Shown one piece after another: positions 35,270 through 46,900 of a DNA stretch of 64,000 nt. Position 1 is the stretch's first letter; the number at the start of each line of letters is the position of its first letter. The position numbers and the translations under genes were made by a program. The stretch is from contig JBOZIK010000001.1 in assembly GCA_051453625.1 (NCBI GenBank), positions 168,448,353-168,512,352 on the forward strand, read 5' to 3'. Source of the stretch: Welwitschia mirabilis (Eukaryota > Gnetophyta > Gnetopsida > Welwitschiales). Under the pieces are notes generated by a model. It searched no databases and was not told the origin of the DNA. It was given only the letters and a program-made list of their open reading frames with translations.

Positions 35270-35735
35270 AAAATAACTGCATGGCACCACTTGTATGACA
35301 CATATATGTAGAGGGTATTGTTAGAGCACAAAGTGAAATAATATTTTAGCTACTAGGGTTATAGCTATGTCAAGCATAATATAATAGTTAGTTATTGATG
35401 GTGGGAACGTTTCCTTGGTGCAAGAATCGACATGATGTAAATCCAAGCATAGCTGGGGTTATCGACATGAGCTGACGACAACCATGCATTACCTATGTTC
35501 ATGTTTCTAAAGGCACTTCTCCCTTTAAGGAGGATTCATGGCATGTCATAGTCAGGTAGTTGCCATTATTGGTTTACCCTAGTTATGGTGGGGAATTAGA
35601 TGGACTTGCTGCTATGATGCCTGAGGTACTGAAGGGAGGCCACTCACTATAGTCTATTTATGGTACCTTTTTTCTTAAGTCTAAATTATTTTAAATGGAA
35701 TCCTTTAAATTCCAATAAAAAAAAAGAAATAAAAT
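35270..35735 (+). mobile_element. GC-richer retroposon-like insert with A-rich tail inside LINE-2
   Basis: This segment has no counterpart in LINE-1, where the acidic linker runs straight into the J-domain. It is clearly GC-richer than LINE-2 and shows little C-to-T depletion. It ends in an A-rich tail (CCAATAAAAAAAAAGAAATA). The left flank carries AAAAAAAATAA, a possible but low-complexity target-site duplication. No protein frame or tRNA-like head was recognised. It could be a SINE, a processed RNA copy or another non-autonomous retroposon. Confidence 0.55.
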
Positions 35736-35739
35736 ACTT

Positions 35740-35985
35740 TAAAGAAAATGAAAAATACTATTGTAGAATCCTAGGGATCTACTAGAGGCTCTCAGTAAGA
35801 AATCATAAGAGGTCATAAAAGATTGATGCTAATATGACACCTTGATAAAAATAAGAATAACCTTTAAGAAGATTTAGAGAATATAAATGAACTCAATGGA
35901 GTAAAGGTTGGCCTTACTAATAAAAGAACAAAATACCTCTATCATTTTTGGCACAGGAAAGACTTATGTAGGCATATGATAGATG
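35740..35985 (+). pseudogene. J-domain of LINE-2 (broken)
   Basis: The frame reads GSTRGSQ*EIIRGHKRLMLI then *HLDKNKNNL, INELNGVKVGLTNK and YLYHFWHRKDLC. It is co-linear with the LINE-1 J-domain residue by residue. The HPD loop is again HLD (CAC CTT GAT, 35838-35846) and three stops are present. Conservation of the whole segment in two diverged copies shows that the domain belonged to the family, not to one insertion. Confidence 0.82.
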
Positions 35986-36238
35986 ACTTTAATCTTTTGA
36001 TATGGTTAATTTGCTGCTTTCTTGTCTATTACTTTTCTCTTTCTTTATCTAGTTTGATATAGGCTTGTTATCTTTGACTATTCTCCTGTTATCTATTAGC
36101 TAAAATTCTACTATTATCTACTTGGGTCTATAAACCTTCTTGTGCGATAGTGTTTCTAGTAGTCGGAGGATCCCTTCCTTCCAATTAGTTTTTGTGTTGT
36201 ACTGTACAATTTTTTTATTCTTCATACACCACACTAAA

Positions 36239-36640
36239 AAGGTATTTACATTTAGATAAATAAAAATTTTGGAATTGGAAATCTTTTCCATCAGGAGTTT
36301 TGCATTAATTTGTGTTTTTAAATAATTTTTTAATTTCTATTTTTTATAATGAAAAATTTATAACTTGATCAATGTCATCATACCTTTACCAACAATTCTA
36401 TACTTTTTAAATTTTATTCATCATTTAATTTACAAATTATGTGTTTTGATAAGCTTTGTCATTTTGCATTAGTAGTTTATTATGAAGATATTTCTACCAA
36501 ATTAAACATGTTTGTTACAAATAGTAATACTATTCACCAAGGATCACCTAGGAGTACACTGAAATATTTATGAAAGCCTGACTATTTATCTACATTATCT
36601 TATATCGTTTTGCTTTCATACATGAAATAGATTAAAATAA
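36239..36640. other. AT-rich spacer without recognised feature
   Basis: Nothing was recognised. It lies between the LINE-2 3' end and the gypsy D gag, and may be gypsy D leader sequence. Confidence 0.4.
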
Positions 36641-36649
36641 AACCATCTA

Positions 36650-37400
36650 TCATCAACTTGTTACCTAGGTTTCATGGCCTAGATTATGAAGATTCATATG
36701 AGCATTTAAGAGAAGTTAAAGCCTCAATTTTAAACCTAGGAGATTAAGGTGAAGTAGCTAAAATGAAACATTTTTTCCTTTTCCTTAAAAGAAAAATAAA
36801 TATCTAAGTTACACAACTGAAAGCATTATTCTATGAGGTTATGAAGAGTTTTCACATGTAAATTTGTAGAGAAATACTTCCTAGCATACAAAACCAATGA
36901 ACTTAGGGGAAAATCATGGATTTCCAAGAAAAAGGTAATTAACCTTTTTATAAGACCTTTAAGTTCTCTAACAACCTATTAAAGAGATATCCATATCATG
37001 GTTTTTAGGCTTAAAGACTATAAATCTTTTTCTATATAGCACTTAGTGCATAAATTAGGCAACCAATAAAGGTAATAAGTGATAAAAATTTCACAGTGAA
37101 GGAGCTAAATAAACATGGAGAAATTTAGAAAACATAGCTAAGAGCTCTAGAAATTACAGAATTCACTAGATATAATGAAGTAGCTAAACTACAATCTAAA
37201 CATAAGATGAGAAATGTTTAAGTTAGATGACAAAGTAATCCTATTCAAAAAATTGGATCACATTAATGAAAATTAGATAGCCTTAAGGTGCCTAAACCTA
37301 AAAAAACTAGTGATGGAGCTATATATCCTATATGTACCTTTGATAATTATGAAATTATCAAGTATCCTTCTATTTTTCTTTACAATGACATAATAACTAA
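36650..37400 (+). pseudogene. Gypsy D gag (broken)
   Basis: On the plus strand RFHGLDYEDSYEHLREVKAS (36664-36723) followed by FFLFLKRKINI, REILPSIQNQ and a YHG remnant matches the retrotransposon gag domain of Athila-like elements. Those have F-x-G-L-x-x-E-D-P-x-x-H-L-x-E-F, then L-F-P-F-S-L-x-x-x-A, then a K-F-F-P segment. Several stops are at former Gln or Trp codons. The call is family-level. Confidence 0.75.
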
Positions 37401-37880
37401 ATAAATAAATATTACATAAGCTAAAAGGTCCTTTTTATAATAACAATAGCAATAATAATAGAAATCATAATTTCCTTATAGAGATTATTATAAGTCAATT
37501 AGAAAAACCACATTCAATTTTCATTAGATGATGTTCTAAAATAATTCATAGATGATTAATTGGCTACTAATAACAAATAATCTAAAATCAGTAACCAAAT
37601 AACCAAGTCTCTAATGTCTAGAACAAAGAATGAAATAACTTTCTTAAGCTACCATCAACATGTTTATTACACTTAACAAGTTAAAAAGGTAAGCTTCTAA
37701 CCCAACCTTTCTCAACCAAAAGGGTGTAAATGCTAGTGAATAAATAAGTGAGGTTAAATAAGTCAATGTTATTTCACTTAGAACTACTATCCAACTCAAT
37801 GAACATGTCCAACCATCTAGAGATGATCCTTTTTACTACTGATCCTTTACCTTAATTCACAATTGAAATTAAAAAGGAAA
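37401..37880 (+). other. Gypsy D gag-protease linker (no motif read)
   Basis: This decayed stretch between the gag and protease motifs of gypsy D was not recognised as any domain. Its position implies the variable C-terminal gag region. Confidence 0.4.
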
Positions 37881-38500
37881 GAGAAGAGATGGAGAAATTA
37901 AATTTGAGAAACTATCAAAGGTTTTATTTTCTAAATTCCTTATGTGGTTAGGCAATAAATAAGCTAAATAAAAGTGCTTGAAAATATTTAAGGAATTTAA
38001 CCTTAACATTTCACTTTTGAATACCATCAAACAAGTCTCATACTATACTAAATTCCTTAAAGATATGTGCATGACAAAGAGAAAGAAAAACATAAATAGA
38101 AGGGTTTTCTTATTCTAAGAGGTAAGTGATATAGTTTAAAATCTTATATTCAATTTATAGATCCTTGTTTACCAATAGTTTCATATATCATTGATAACAA
38201 ATATATAGAAATAGCCTTACTAGAACTGTAGGTTAGTGTAAACATAATGCCTTATTTACTATGCAAATAATCTAGGTCAAAGGAAATAAAGTAAATAATA
38301 ATGATGTTGCAAGTTGTTAACCAATTAACCAAGATAATAATAGGAATAATAGAAGCTATCTTAGTATATGTTGATAAATTTTACTATCCCATGAACTTTG
38401 TAGTCTTAGATATAAAAGATAAATTGAAGGGATCCCTCTTATCTTATAAAGGTTATTCTTAGCCAGCTATAATTCCTTTATCCCTTACACAGATGAGATA
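37881..38500 (+). pseudogene. Gypsy D aspartic protease region (broken)
   Basis: The sequence reads NLTLTFHF, IPSNKSHTILNSLKICA, KKNINRRVFLF and then IEAILVYVDKFYYPMNFVVL (38350-38410) with LSYKGYS following. This parallels the Athila-like protease neighbourhood (I-P-L-L-D-A-I-K-Q-x-P-x-Y-A-K-F-L-K-D, later V-D-K-F-x-x-P-x-D-F-V-V-L-D). The D-L-G-A-S active-site segment is degraded. RT, RNase H and the integrase core that should follow are absent. Confidence 0.7.
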
Positions 38501-38739
38501 GTGAAGATAACATTTGAAAATATGTATACAAAGATAAAAGTTTTTAATGTATTAAAAATTAATCTCATAGATAAATTTAAAAATGTAGACTTCACTATGA
38601 CATATGAATCATCACTTACTTATGAATCTGATGGAAAATCAATTTAACTTTTACTGCACACACCTAAAAATAAGTCTATCTCAATAAGCATACTTATAAA
38701 AAACCTTTTAAATATGATAACCTTATCTTAGTACATGAT

Positions 38740-38893
38740 TCAAAATGTCATAAAATTTTTGGTGAATTTGTGCTTAGGTCAATTGGACCCTTTTAATTAT
38801 TAGAAGTATTTCCCATGGTGCTGTTAAGATTTTGAGCTTTAAAGGAAGATTTTCTTTTAAATTCAATGGCCAAGTACTTAAACTATTTTATGA
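38740..38893 (+). pseudogene. Gypsy D integrase C-terminus, joined to protease by deletion
   Basis: GAVKILSFKGRFSFKFNGQV then LKLFYE is the conserved end of Athila-like integrases (H-G-A-V-E-I ... F-K-V-N-G-Q-R-L-K). It lies only about 250 bp after the protease remains, whereas about 3 kb of RT, RNase H and integrase core should intervene. This is an internal deletion. The segment stops about 6 bp before the left LTR of gypsy E. Confidence 0.75.
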
Positions 38894-38898
38894 ATTAA

Positions 38899-39850
38899 TG
38901 GTTCACAAAGTATCTAATAATAATAATTTTAGCATCAAATTCAATGTTAAATCATGTTGTTATAGTATATTTAGACCATACAAATTTAGTTTATTTATGT
39001 GATCATAGTTAAGTCAAGATGATATCTTTATTTTATTTTTCTGTGTATTTATACTAAGTGGGGAAAACTATTCATCTTTATCATTAAAAAAACTTAATCA
39101 AGATCTCTTTAATTTACTAAAGAGAATTTAATATAAGATCTTTCTCTAATAATGATTTGATTTCTAAAGATTAAACAAAAGAAGTAATCTTTGAACTAAG
39201 TCCAAAATCAATTTAATTTTAACTTTTTATTTTTAAGAATTTTATACGATTCTTAAATAAAAATTATACCAAGGAAAATAAAATATCTTATTTTTTAGGA
39301 ATATATTATATTAACCCTCAAATTTCTAAATGATTATGGTAGAATATCTAATAAGAAATTAATATCTTATTTGCTTCAATAAAAAAAAGAAAAATTAATA
39401 TCTTGAATAACTTATTATCGTAGAATAACTAATAAGAAATTAAATATTATTTTAGCATAAAAACAAAATAATAGACCTATGTTAACTATTTTTTCTAGTT
39501 AAAATAAAAGTTCCAACTTGGTGATTAAAAAAATACTTTTAAGAAACTAAAAGAATTATCTCATAAGTTAAAAAAACTACATTTTACACATTTACAAGGG
39601 GTATTTATCTATGTAATTGAGCCTAATTAATTAAACTACTTAAGATTAATTAAGAAAATATTCCATCTTTTTTCTCTTGGTTTTCCTTTATATTAGTATT
39701 AATTATAGCCACTTATCACACATCTAATAGATTATATTTTATTAGGTTCTAATTACATTTACATAAAAAAATTCATTATCTTAAATCCTTAGTGCATGTA
39801 ACTATATTAAAAATAATTAAAAATTAAATTATATGAAATTTCCTAACTCA
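38899..39850 (-). repeat. Gypsy E 3' LTR
   Basis: It aligns with 48253-49092: shared TTAAATCATGT / TTAGATCATGT, TTTGAACTAAGTCCAAA / TTGAACAAAGTCCAAA, the exact CTATGTTAACTATTTTTTCT / TTATGTTAACTATTTTTTCT block, and AAAAATTAAAT near the end. The copy carries many independent differences, so the insertion is old. Confidence 0.75.
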
Positions 39851-42536
39851 CCTATTTTTATATTCTTATGTAAATTTTTTTCGAAAGGTAAAAAGCAAAA
39901 CCATAGAATTTTTTTAGTTTTTTAAAATGGTGTTTTCTTTCCTATGGTTGGTTTTTTAACATGTCTAATTTTTATTTTGACTTTAAAGGGTTCTTCCTAT
40001 CCTTCTTACTTTTTTTCTATATCCAACTTTTATCTTGAGTCTTATATGATATTTCTATAGATTTTTGCCTCTCTAATTCTTTATGTATCTCTTATTATTA
40101 CTTTAATTCTTCCTCTGATCAAGTTAAATCTCCACCTTGAGGCTATACTCTTATCAAAACTACTTTAGAATCTTCAATTTTTTCTATCATAGATTTTGGA
40201 GTAGTTTCCCTAATGTTTTGATTATAAAATTTACTAGGAGTCCAAATTTATGTTAATTATGTATTTATCATTATAATAGGGTTTATAAGTGAATCTCTTC
40301 TACTGGTTCTATGTGTTTATTTAAATTTTTTTAAAATTGTTAAAGATGATTCTCAATCTATCTAAACTTTATAAAATATTATATATTTGATTGTTAAGTA
40401 TATAGAACATCTTTAGAAGTTACATTATCTTTTAGTATTTATAACAAAAATTTCTTATTTGGCTTGACCTTTTCTATATTAAATTAGAACAATTACTTGA
40501 ATTAATAGTTGAACTATTTTTAAAAATTACTATGTTACAATTAAAAACTAAGTTATAGTTTTATACCTCTTCATAGAATTATTATAGTATTAATGACATT
40601 TTTCAATGAGATCATATAATATTTTGGGATGCGGAATTCTAAATATTCCAATATTAATATAATCTCCATTAAAATGGGAAGTCTTCTCCAAATGTCTTCT
40701 TAGTCTATAATTATTATCACTTAATTTATAATTCTCTTTTTTAATCTATATATGATGCTTCTCTATCTAATAGATATTTATTTATAAGAATTTTGTAAAA
40801 CTATGAGCATTTCTTCCTTATTAAATATTATCAAAAAAATATTTTATTTAAAGCTTTTAATTTTTTAAAACAATTCTTGATTTTTATTTTCTAGTTATTT
40901 ATTTATTTTAGTTTAAATTTCAATCCATTTTATAGAATTATCATTATTGTTGTTTAGATTTGAAATATTTTTTTCTCTATTCCTTCATAATATTAAATTT
41001 TAATTTTAAGATTGTTGTCGAAATAATAATATAAATAATGAATTAGTATTGATCATTGCTTAATGATCTTATCATTTACTCTTTTAGCTTTCAAAAATAA
41101 TCCATCATAGTCAAGTGACAACTTGATTACTATGGGATTTTGGATCCCCTAATTTAGACCAATTGTAGTACTCCACCTACATAACCTATAACCTTTCCTT
41201 TAAATCTTGAGTTTCATTTAATAATATGAAAATTTCAACCTATTTCTATTCATCATTCCTAGATTTAGAACTACTTTAGTGTAATTGTTCTTGTTATAGA
41301 TGAATGCTTTAATTTCTCAAAATTTTATTTTCTTTTCTTAATTTTTTTAATTCATCAAAATTTACATAAGAAGCATTCATTAATTATAATTAATCTATTT
41401 TTAATAATAAAATATTTATAATACTTATAATATTAAATTTAAAATTATTTTATAATTTCTAGACTCTCTTTGATAGTAGGGATAACCATTAATAATAGTA
41501 ATCTTGTTTGGTCATTACATTCATTAAGATTAGATTTCTCAAAACTAGTAATTGGTTGTGTAGGAATGAGTGTATAGGTGATGGGGACTACTTTAGAATC
41601 ATCCTATAGTACATTTCTAAACATTTCAAGATGCTAATTCTCCAACCTTAATTTGAAAGTAGTTTCAATTTTATTCTATTTAAAAAACAAAAAATTCACC
41701 CTCATCTCACACCTCTTAATAGGAATTTTATTAAAACAACATTTATTAAAGTAAGATGCAGAAACTTTTGTACTAGTAGAACTGATTAGGACATTCATAA
41801 GTATAAGAAGTTATTGTAGACTATATTCTATTAAAATTAAATAACCTAAAGCTATATGTTTGTTGCCACAGTGGCCTTTTTACTAGATAACATTTGATTT
41901 TTGAAAATCATCATCCCATTTGTAATAATTTAGGCTAAATTTATATTTGATAAGTTGTTATAATAAAATCAAACTTCTAAAACTTTTAGTTTAAAATAAC
42001 TTAATTCTATTAATTTCTTGCTAACTTAAATAATATATGTATAAAGAAACCTAAAAGCTAAAAAACGAATAGGATTAGTTTCTTTATTTGACTTCATTTC
42101 ATTTAAACTTGTTGATTCTAATTTATCAAGTACTTTTCGTCCTAAAGGTTCCAATTTCTTTCTAACTTTTAAACTTAAAACTTCATTACTACTATGTAAA
42201 TTTAACAAATTCTAAATAAAATCTTTAATGTTTAATCTAGAAAATGAGCATAAAGAACTATTTTGATTATTATTGTTTTTATTTAATTACAAAATTTTAA
42301 TTCTTTTTTTCCAATTGTGATTTATAAGTATTATTTCACTAGTTTAATCATAAATCTTAATTTTATTATGCTATATATAGTGGATACTAGAAAACTTTAG
42401 TTACTCTCCAAACAAATGCATAAATAATTTATTCTAACCTCACCATTACCAAAAAAAAAAAGCCATTACTTTTTAGGGAATCTTTATCTTTCATGATGTT
42501 AAATCATTAAATAGACTTGCTTCCTTTTTTTAAGTA

Positions 42537-42538
<2 letters not shown>
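39851..42538. other. Gypsy E 3' non-coding region
   Basis: This very AT-rich stretch between integrase and 3' LTR has no recognised motif on either strand. Its position matches the long non-coding 3' region found in many Athila/Tat elements. Confidence 0.45.
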
Positions 42539-42610
<72 letters not shown>

Positions 42611-42818
42611 NNNNNNNNNNNNNNNNNNNNNNNNNNNNNNNNNNNNNNNNNNNNNNNNNNNNNNNNNNNNNNNNNNNNNNNNNNNNNNNNNNNNNNNNNN
42701 NNNNNNNNNNNNNNNNNNNNNNNNNNNNNNNNNNNNNNNNNNNNNNNNNNNNNNNNNNNNNNNNNNNNNNNNNNNNNNNNNNNNNNNNNNNNNNNNNNNN
42801 NNNNNNNNNNNNNNNNNN

Positions 42819-42881
<63 letters not shown>
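42539..42881. repeat. Compound microsatellite (CA)n - gap - (GA)n
   Basis: (CA) repeats run 42539-42610, N fills 42611-42818, and (GA) repeats run 42819-42881. The gap sits where assembly fails in a compound dinucleotide array, so the true length is unknown. Open frames here are artefacts of the repeat. Confidence 0.97.
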
Positions 42882-42885
<4 letters not shown>

Positions 42886-43224
42886 TTCATTGTTATGTAG
42901 TTCTCAAAAGATAAGAATTATAAAAGATTCTTCATTTATGTTAAAACTAAAGAGTATTATAATTATTTCTCATTCTCAATTGGAAACAATTAAAATTATG
43001 ATAATGTATATACTTCAAACACCCCTACATACAAATATGCATGTGCGTCTGTGCATGCACACAGATCTACCCATGTACACACACACATATACATACAGAT
43101 CCTAACTTTTCCAAAAGAGACATTTCTTTAGTAACTATTTTTAACCTAATGACCATAAATATATAACTTTCATTAAATTCTAGAGACAATTTTTAAAGCT
43201 CCATTATCTAATTCCTTATTCACT

Positions 43225-43325
43225 ATGAAAAGACCTTAACCACTTGGTTATTAAAAATCATTTTTAGGATTGAACTCATGAACAAAAATTTATAAGAGCA
43301 CTGCTCTATTATTAGGATGCCTATT
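43225..43325 (-). other. tRNA-like segment, possible SINE head
   Basis: The minus strand reads TAATAGAGCAGTGCTC, then TTATAA in a loop position, then CATGAGTTCAATCC, close to the D-arm, anticodon arm and T-arm (B box) of a Met/Ile-type tRNA. The acceptor stem does not pair. A tRNA-derived SINE head or a chance remnant are both possible. Confidence 0.3.
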
Positions 43326-43329
43326 TGAA

Positions 43330-44420
43330 GGCATTACGATAGTCTTTATTCTTACTTTAATAAATTATTTTACTATATTTTTATTCAAAGAATTTAATTC
43401 ATTTAATTAGTTTTTAATATTTTCATTCATATCATAGTTTCATTATTTAGCCAATCTTAGAGTTTCATGTTTAAATTTAATTGGCATTATTACTCGTTCA
43501 TTATAAACTAATTTGTATGGTGTAAATTCAATTGATATTTTTTTTATGTAATTCGATATGGCCATGAGGAATTATTTAATTTTTTATTCCACTTGTGTTT
43601 TTCTCATTTATAGTTTTCTTAATTATTATTTTAATTTCTTTATTACTATTTTTAATCTATCCATTTGTTTGAGAATGATAAGATATAGAAAATTTATGAT
43701 CTACTTCTAACTTAGAAAGAAGTTTATCAAATGATTTTATAATGAAATGAGCATCCCTTAGAAATAAGAACAAAATAATCTCAAAACCTATTTACTATAT
43801 TTTTATAAACTAATTTAGTAGATATCTTAGAGATGTAATATTCAATAAGTTTTGCTTCTATTCAATTAGTCAAATAATCTACATAAACTATAATAAATTC
43901 TTTTCTCAAGGACCTAGGATTTATTAGTCCTATAAAATATATACCCCAAACTTTAAAATTTCTAAAGTTCTTATCTAATTTTAAGGTATTTTATTACTTT
44001 TACCTACAGATCCTTCTCTTAGACATTTCTTGTAGTTCTTAACAAAGAAAAAATAATCTTTAAATAAATAAGGCTAATGATATCTAGCTTGGAGAATGTT
44101 GAATGTAGTACTTTCTCCATTAAAATGTTCTCCACACTCACTTTGTACATAAATTTCATAATTTATAGCTAATTGTCTTTCAACACATCTCTTTAACACT
44201 TTCTCTAATGTCATTCCATATAAGATCCCTTGATTCCAAAAATATTGACCAGCTTTTCTAATTAACTTCTTCTTTTCAAAACATAATAAATTCTTAGGTA
44301 GTTATTAAGTAGATTTAGGTTTAGCCATATCAACAAACCAAGTCCTATAAAAATATTCAATAAGGCTTCATTTAAAAAATCTTCTCTTCCTCTAAATTAT
44401 TCTATCTTTTAATCATTAGA
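43330..44420 (-). pseudogene. Gypsy E integrase (broken)
   Basis: On the minus strand the core reads LINPRSLRKEFIIVYVDYLT with NWIE following (about 43955-43862). This is the G-P-I-x-P-x-S-x-G-x-x-F-I-L-V-x-V-D-Y-x-T-K-W segment with its Asp kept. Towards the C-terminal side, a TPYKLVYGK-like remnant is readable near 43490-43560. The zinc-finger part should lie in 44000-44400. Stops and frameshifts are numerous. Confidence 0.75.
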
Positions 44421-45700
44421 ATGATTAGCTATGATTCTTTTTGCTCCTTTTACATCTACAATAACTAAATTGAATTCTTACATCAATAAAAACTCATTTA
44501 ATTATTCTAGATCTTATCTCTTTTTTATTTATTAGAAATCTTATGTTTAATTAATCATTATGCAGTTTTATTGATATTTAAGTATATAATGTTTAAACTT
44601 CTCTAATTAATCATTATGCACTTTTATGTCTAATTCAGTTGAGTTGAATTAAAGATTTTACTAATATAAGATATAGAATAATATTTTCCTTTTATGGTTT
44701 TTTAAATACTAAAACTCCATCCATTACATAGTTAGAAGCATTATTCATAATATGAAATATTATAGTCTAAGTAGGATCTTGTAAAATAGGTGCTTCTAAC
44801 AATTTTTTCTTTAGCTGTTCGAAAGATTCCTAACACTCATCATTCCATTCACATTATTTATCTTTTTCAAATAACTTAGTTAATGGATTGGAAATTTTAC
44901 TTAAAGTAGAGATAAATCTTTTATAATATTCACATTGACCTAATAAGAGTCTTAATTCTATAAATTTGGTTGAGGATTCAATAAATTTTATAATTATCAC
45001 CTTACACTCATTCCTTTCTATCCTTCTTTTTAATATTTTGTGATCTTACACCACTTATTTTTCTTCATTAAATAACTTTTTAAGCAACTTGACTGTAATT
45101 TCTTTTCTTCACATCTTTTACGTACATGCTTCAATCTATTTAAATCCATATCAATGTCATCTTCATACATGGAATCATCCATAAAAATTTCATTATGTTT
45201 CTTAATATATCCTTAAAAATGTGATAAACTAACCTCTAAAATGTAACTCAGACATTATATGATTAAAATTGAAAAACTCTGGAAGTAAACATTTCCCAAT
45301 GATAAGTGAATGTTTTCTTTTCTTATTCTTGTGAAATGATGGAAATTTAGTTATAATCACTATATCCATCAAGAAAATAGTATTCATAACTACTAATCCT
45401 ATATAAAACTTATTTAGCAAAAGGTAACAGAAGATGATATTTGTAAGTTGTATTTAATAATATGTAATTACTACACAATTGTTACTTTCCTCCTTTCTTA
45501 GGTACCATTATAATAGTACTAATATAATTTGAATTGCACATAGAATAAATGAACGTATTTTTATTCTTTTTGTAGGAGTCAAATTGATTTTATACATTGA
45601 TCTAAAAATATTTATGTTAATAAACATTTGCATTAGTTTCTTCTATATCCAAATGTGTATAACCAAATTCTTTAACATGTCTTTTTAACATAATATTAAG
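44421..45700 (-). pseudogene. Gypsy E reverse transcriptase and RNase H (broken)
   Basis: The minus strand shows LRLLLGQCEYYKRFISTLSK then ISNPLTKLFEKDK, CEWNDEC and FEQLKKKLLEAPILQDPT (about 44960-44770). This is the end of gypsy RT with the L-R-S-F-L-G-L-x-x-Y-Y-R-R-F-I signature and the following connection. ASNYVMDGVL (about 44740) is the RNase H start. The catalytic RT motif upstream was not read with confidence. Confidence 0.8.
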
Positions 45701-46900
45701 ATTTTTCTTTTTAGAATGTGTTAGTTCACTGCTAATTATTAGAATCTATCATGCTCAACACTAAAATATTCTAATCCTTCTTTTAAAAATAATTCTTTTC
45801 TTGTTATTTGTAAGATATGTTTTTCATATTTTCTCTTATGATTCTTTGTTTCTAATAAATTTAGTACTTTATTTTCTATTGTATTTAAGTTATCCATTTC
45901 TCCTTTTTCTAAAATTTAGCTCATTTAAAAACTACTATATGTTTTTTCTAAATTAAGTGTTGTAATTTCTAAAATCATTTGATATTATAAGATAATTGAT
46001 CTATTTTGATTTTGTTTTAAAGATCACTAAATCCACTAAATATATAAACCCTCATAAATCCATTAGAACATCTTTCACTATGCCTTCTATTTTTATAGTG
46101 GATTTACCTACTAATACCAAATTCATATTATATTCATCTAATTATGGTTTTCCCAATTCTTCATATGCTTCATATGACATAACATTCATACTAGCTAAAA
46201 AATTGATAAAATCCATAAAATTATTATTGTTATTTTTAATATCAATAATAAGTATCTCTAGATCTTCATATGGATTGTTTCACAATCTCATAAAATGAAA
46301 GTGGATGCCATAAAAATTAATCTTGTCTTAGATGACTGACATTTTTCATCTTGATACTTTTTTAACATATTATTTTAATAAGTTTTAAATAATCTAGAAT
46401 TTCTTTTAATAATTGTACTAAAGCTAAAGTAATAGCTAACTCCATAAATTCTCCCATAAACATGGCTATAGATTTATTTAGCTTATTGTTTTCATTATTG
46501 GTCTACTTTTAATCACTTTTCATAGGGTATGAAAGCTTTATAATATTATTATTGTTGAATTCTTTTATGAATGTTTCATGCTCTTTATTAACTTTCCTAG
46601 GACTTTGCTCTTGTTCTATGTTATTATCCTTAATTAATGAGGTTCTTTTATGTTATCTTGATTTCCAATTATTTTTCTAGATTTAGCTCCTATTATAATG
46701 ATTTTTTATTTAGATTTAATTTAGGTTAATCCAATAATCCATTTTTATCATCTTTATTTTCATTTTTCTTATAGTTTCTCTAGTTTCATATTTATTTATC
46801 CATTTTTATTAAAATATTCATTTCTCTACTATTAACTCTATTACCTACACATTTTTGTAGAACATTTTTCTTAGGATTTTCCAACTTCTTTATTGATAAG
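45701..46900 (-). pseudogene. Gypsy E protease and gag-pol linker (uncertain)
   Basis: By position between gag and RT this must hold the protease and RT N-terminus. No D-S/T-G site was read. The open frame on the other strand at 45996-46298 has no family match and is taken as chance. Confidence 0.4.

Larger units (their letters stand above)
31870..36238 (+). mobile_element. LINE-2: 5'-truncated relative of LINE-1 with J-domain
   Basis: Homology to LINE-1 starts at the left edge (about 31888 against 22555) and runs through RT, zf-RVT, extension, J-domain and 3' UTR. ORF1 and the endonuclease are absent or lie in the gap, as expected of 5' truncation during target-primed reverse transcription. 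The 3' end near 36238 has only a short A-rich remnant. It is more decayed than LINE-1. A foreign segment interrupts it at about 35270-35735. Confidence 0.85.

Noticed and set aside
42507-42900. Cys-Val, Thr-His, Arg-Glu and Ser-Leu repeat proteins
   Set aside because: Translations of the (CA)n and (GA)n microsatellite plus N; not genes.
45996-46298. 100-codon plus-strand frame
   Set aside because: Opposite to the minus-strand gypsy E pol region, with no family match; Ser/Ile-rich text is expected from this base composition.
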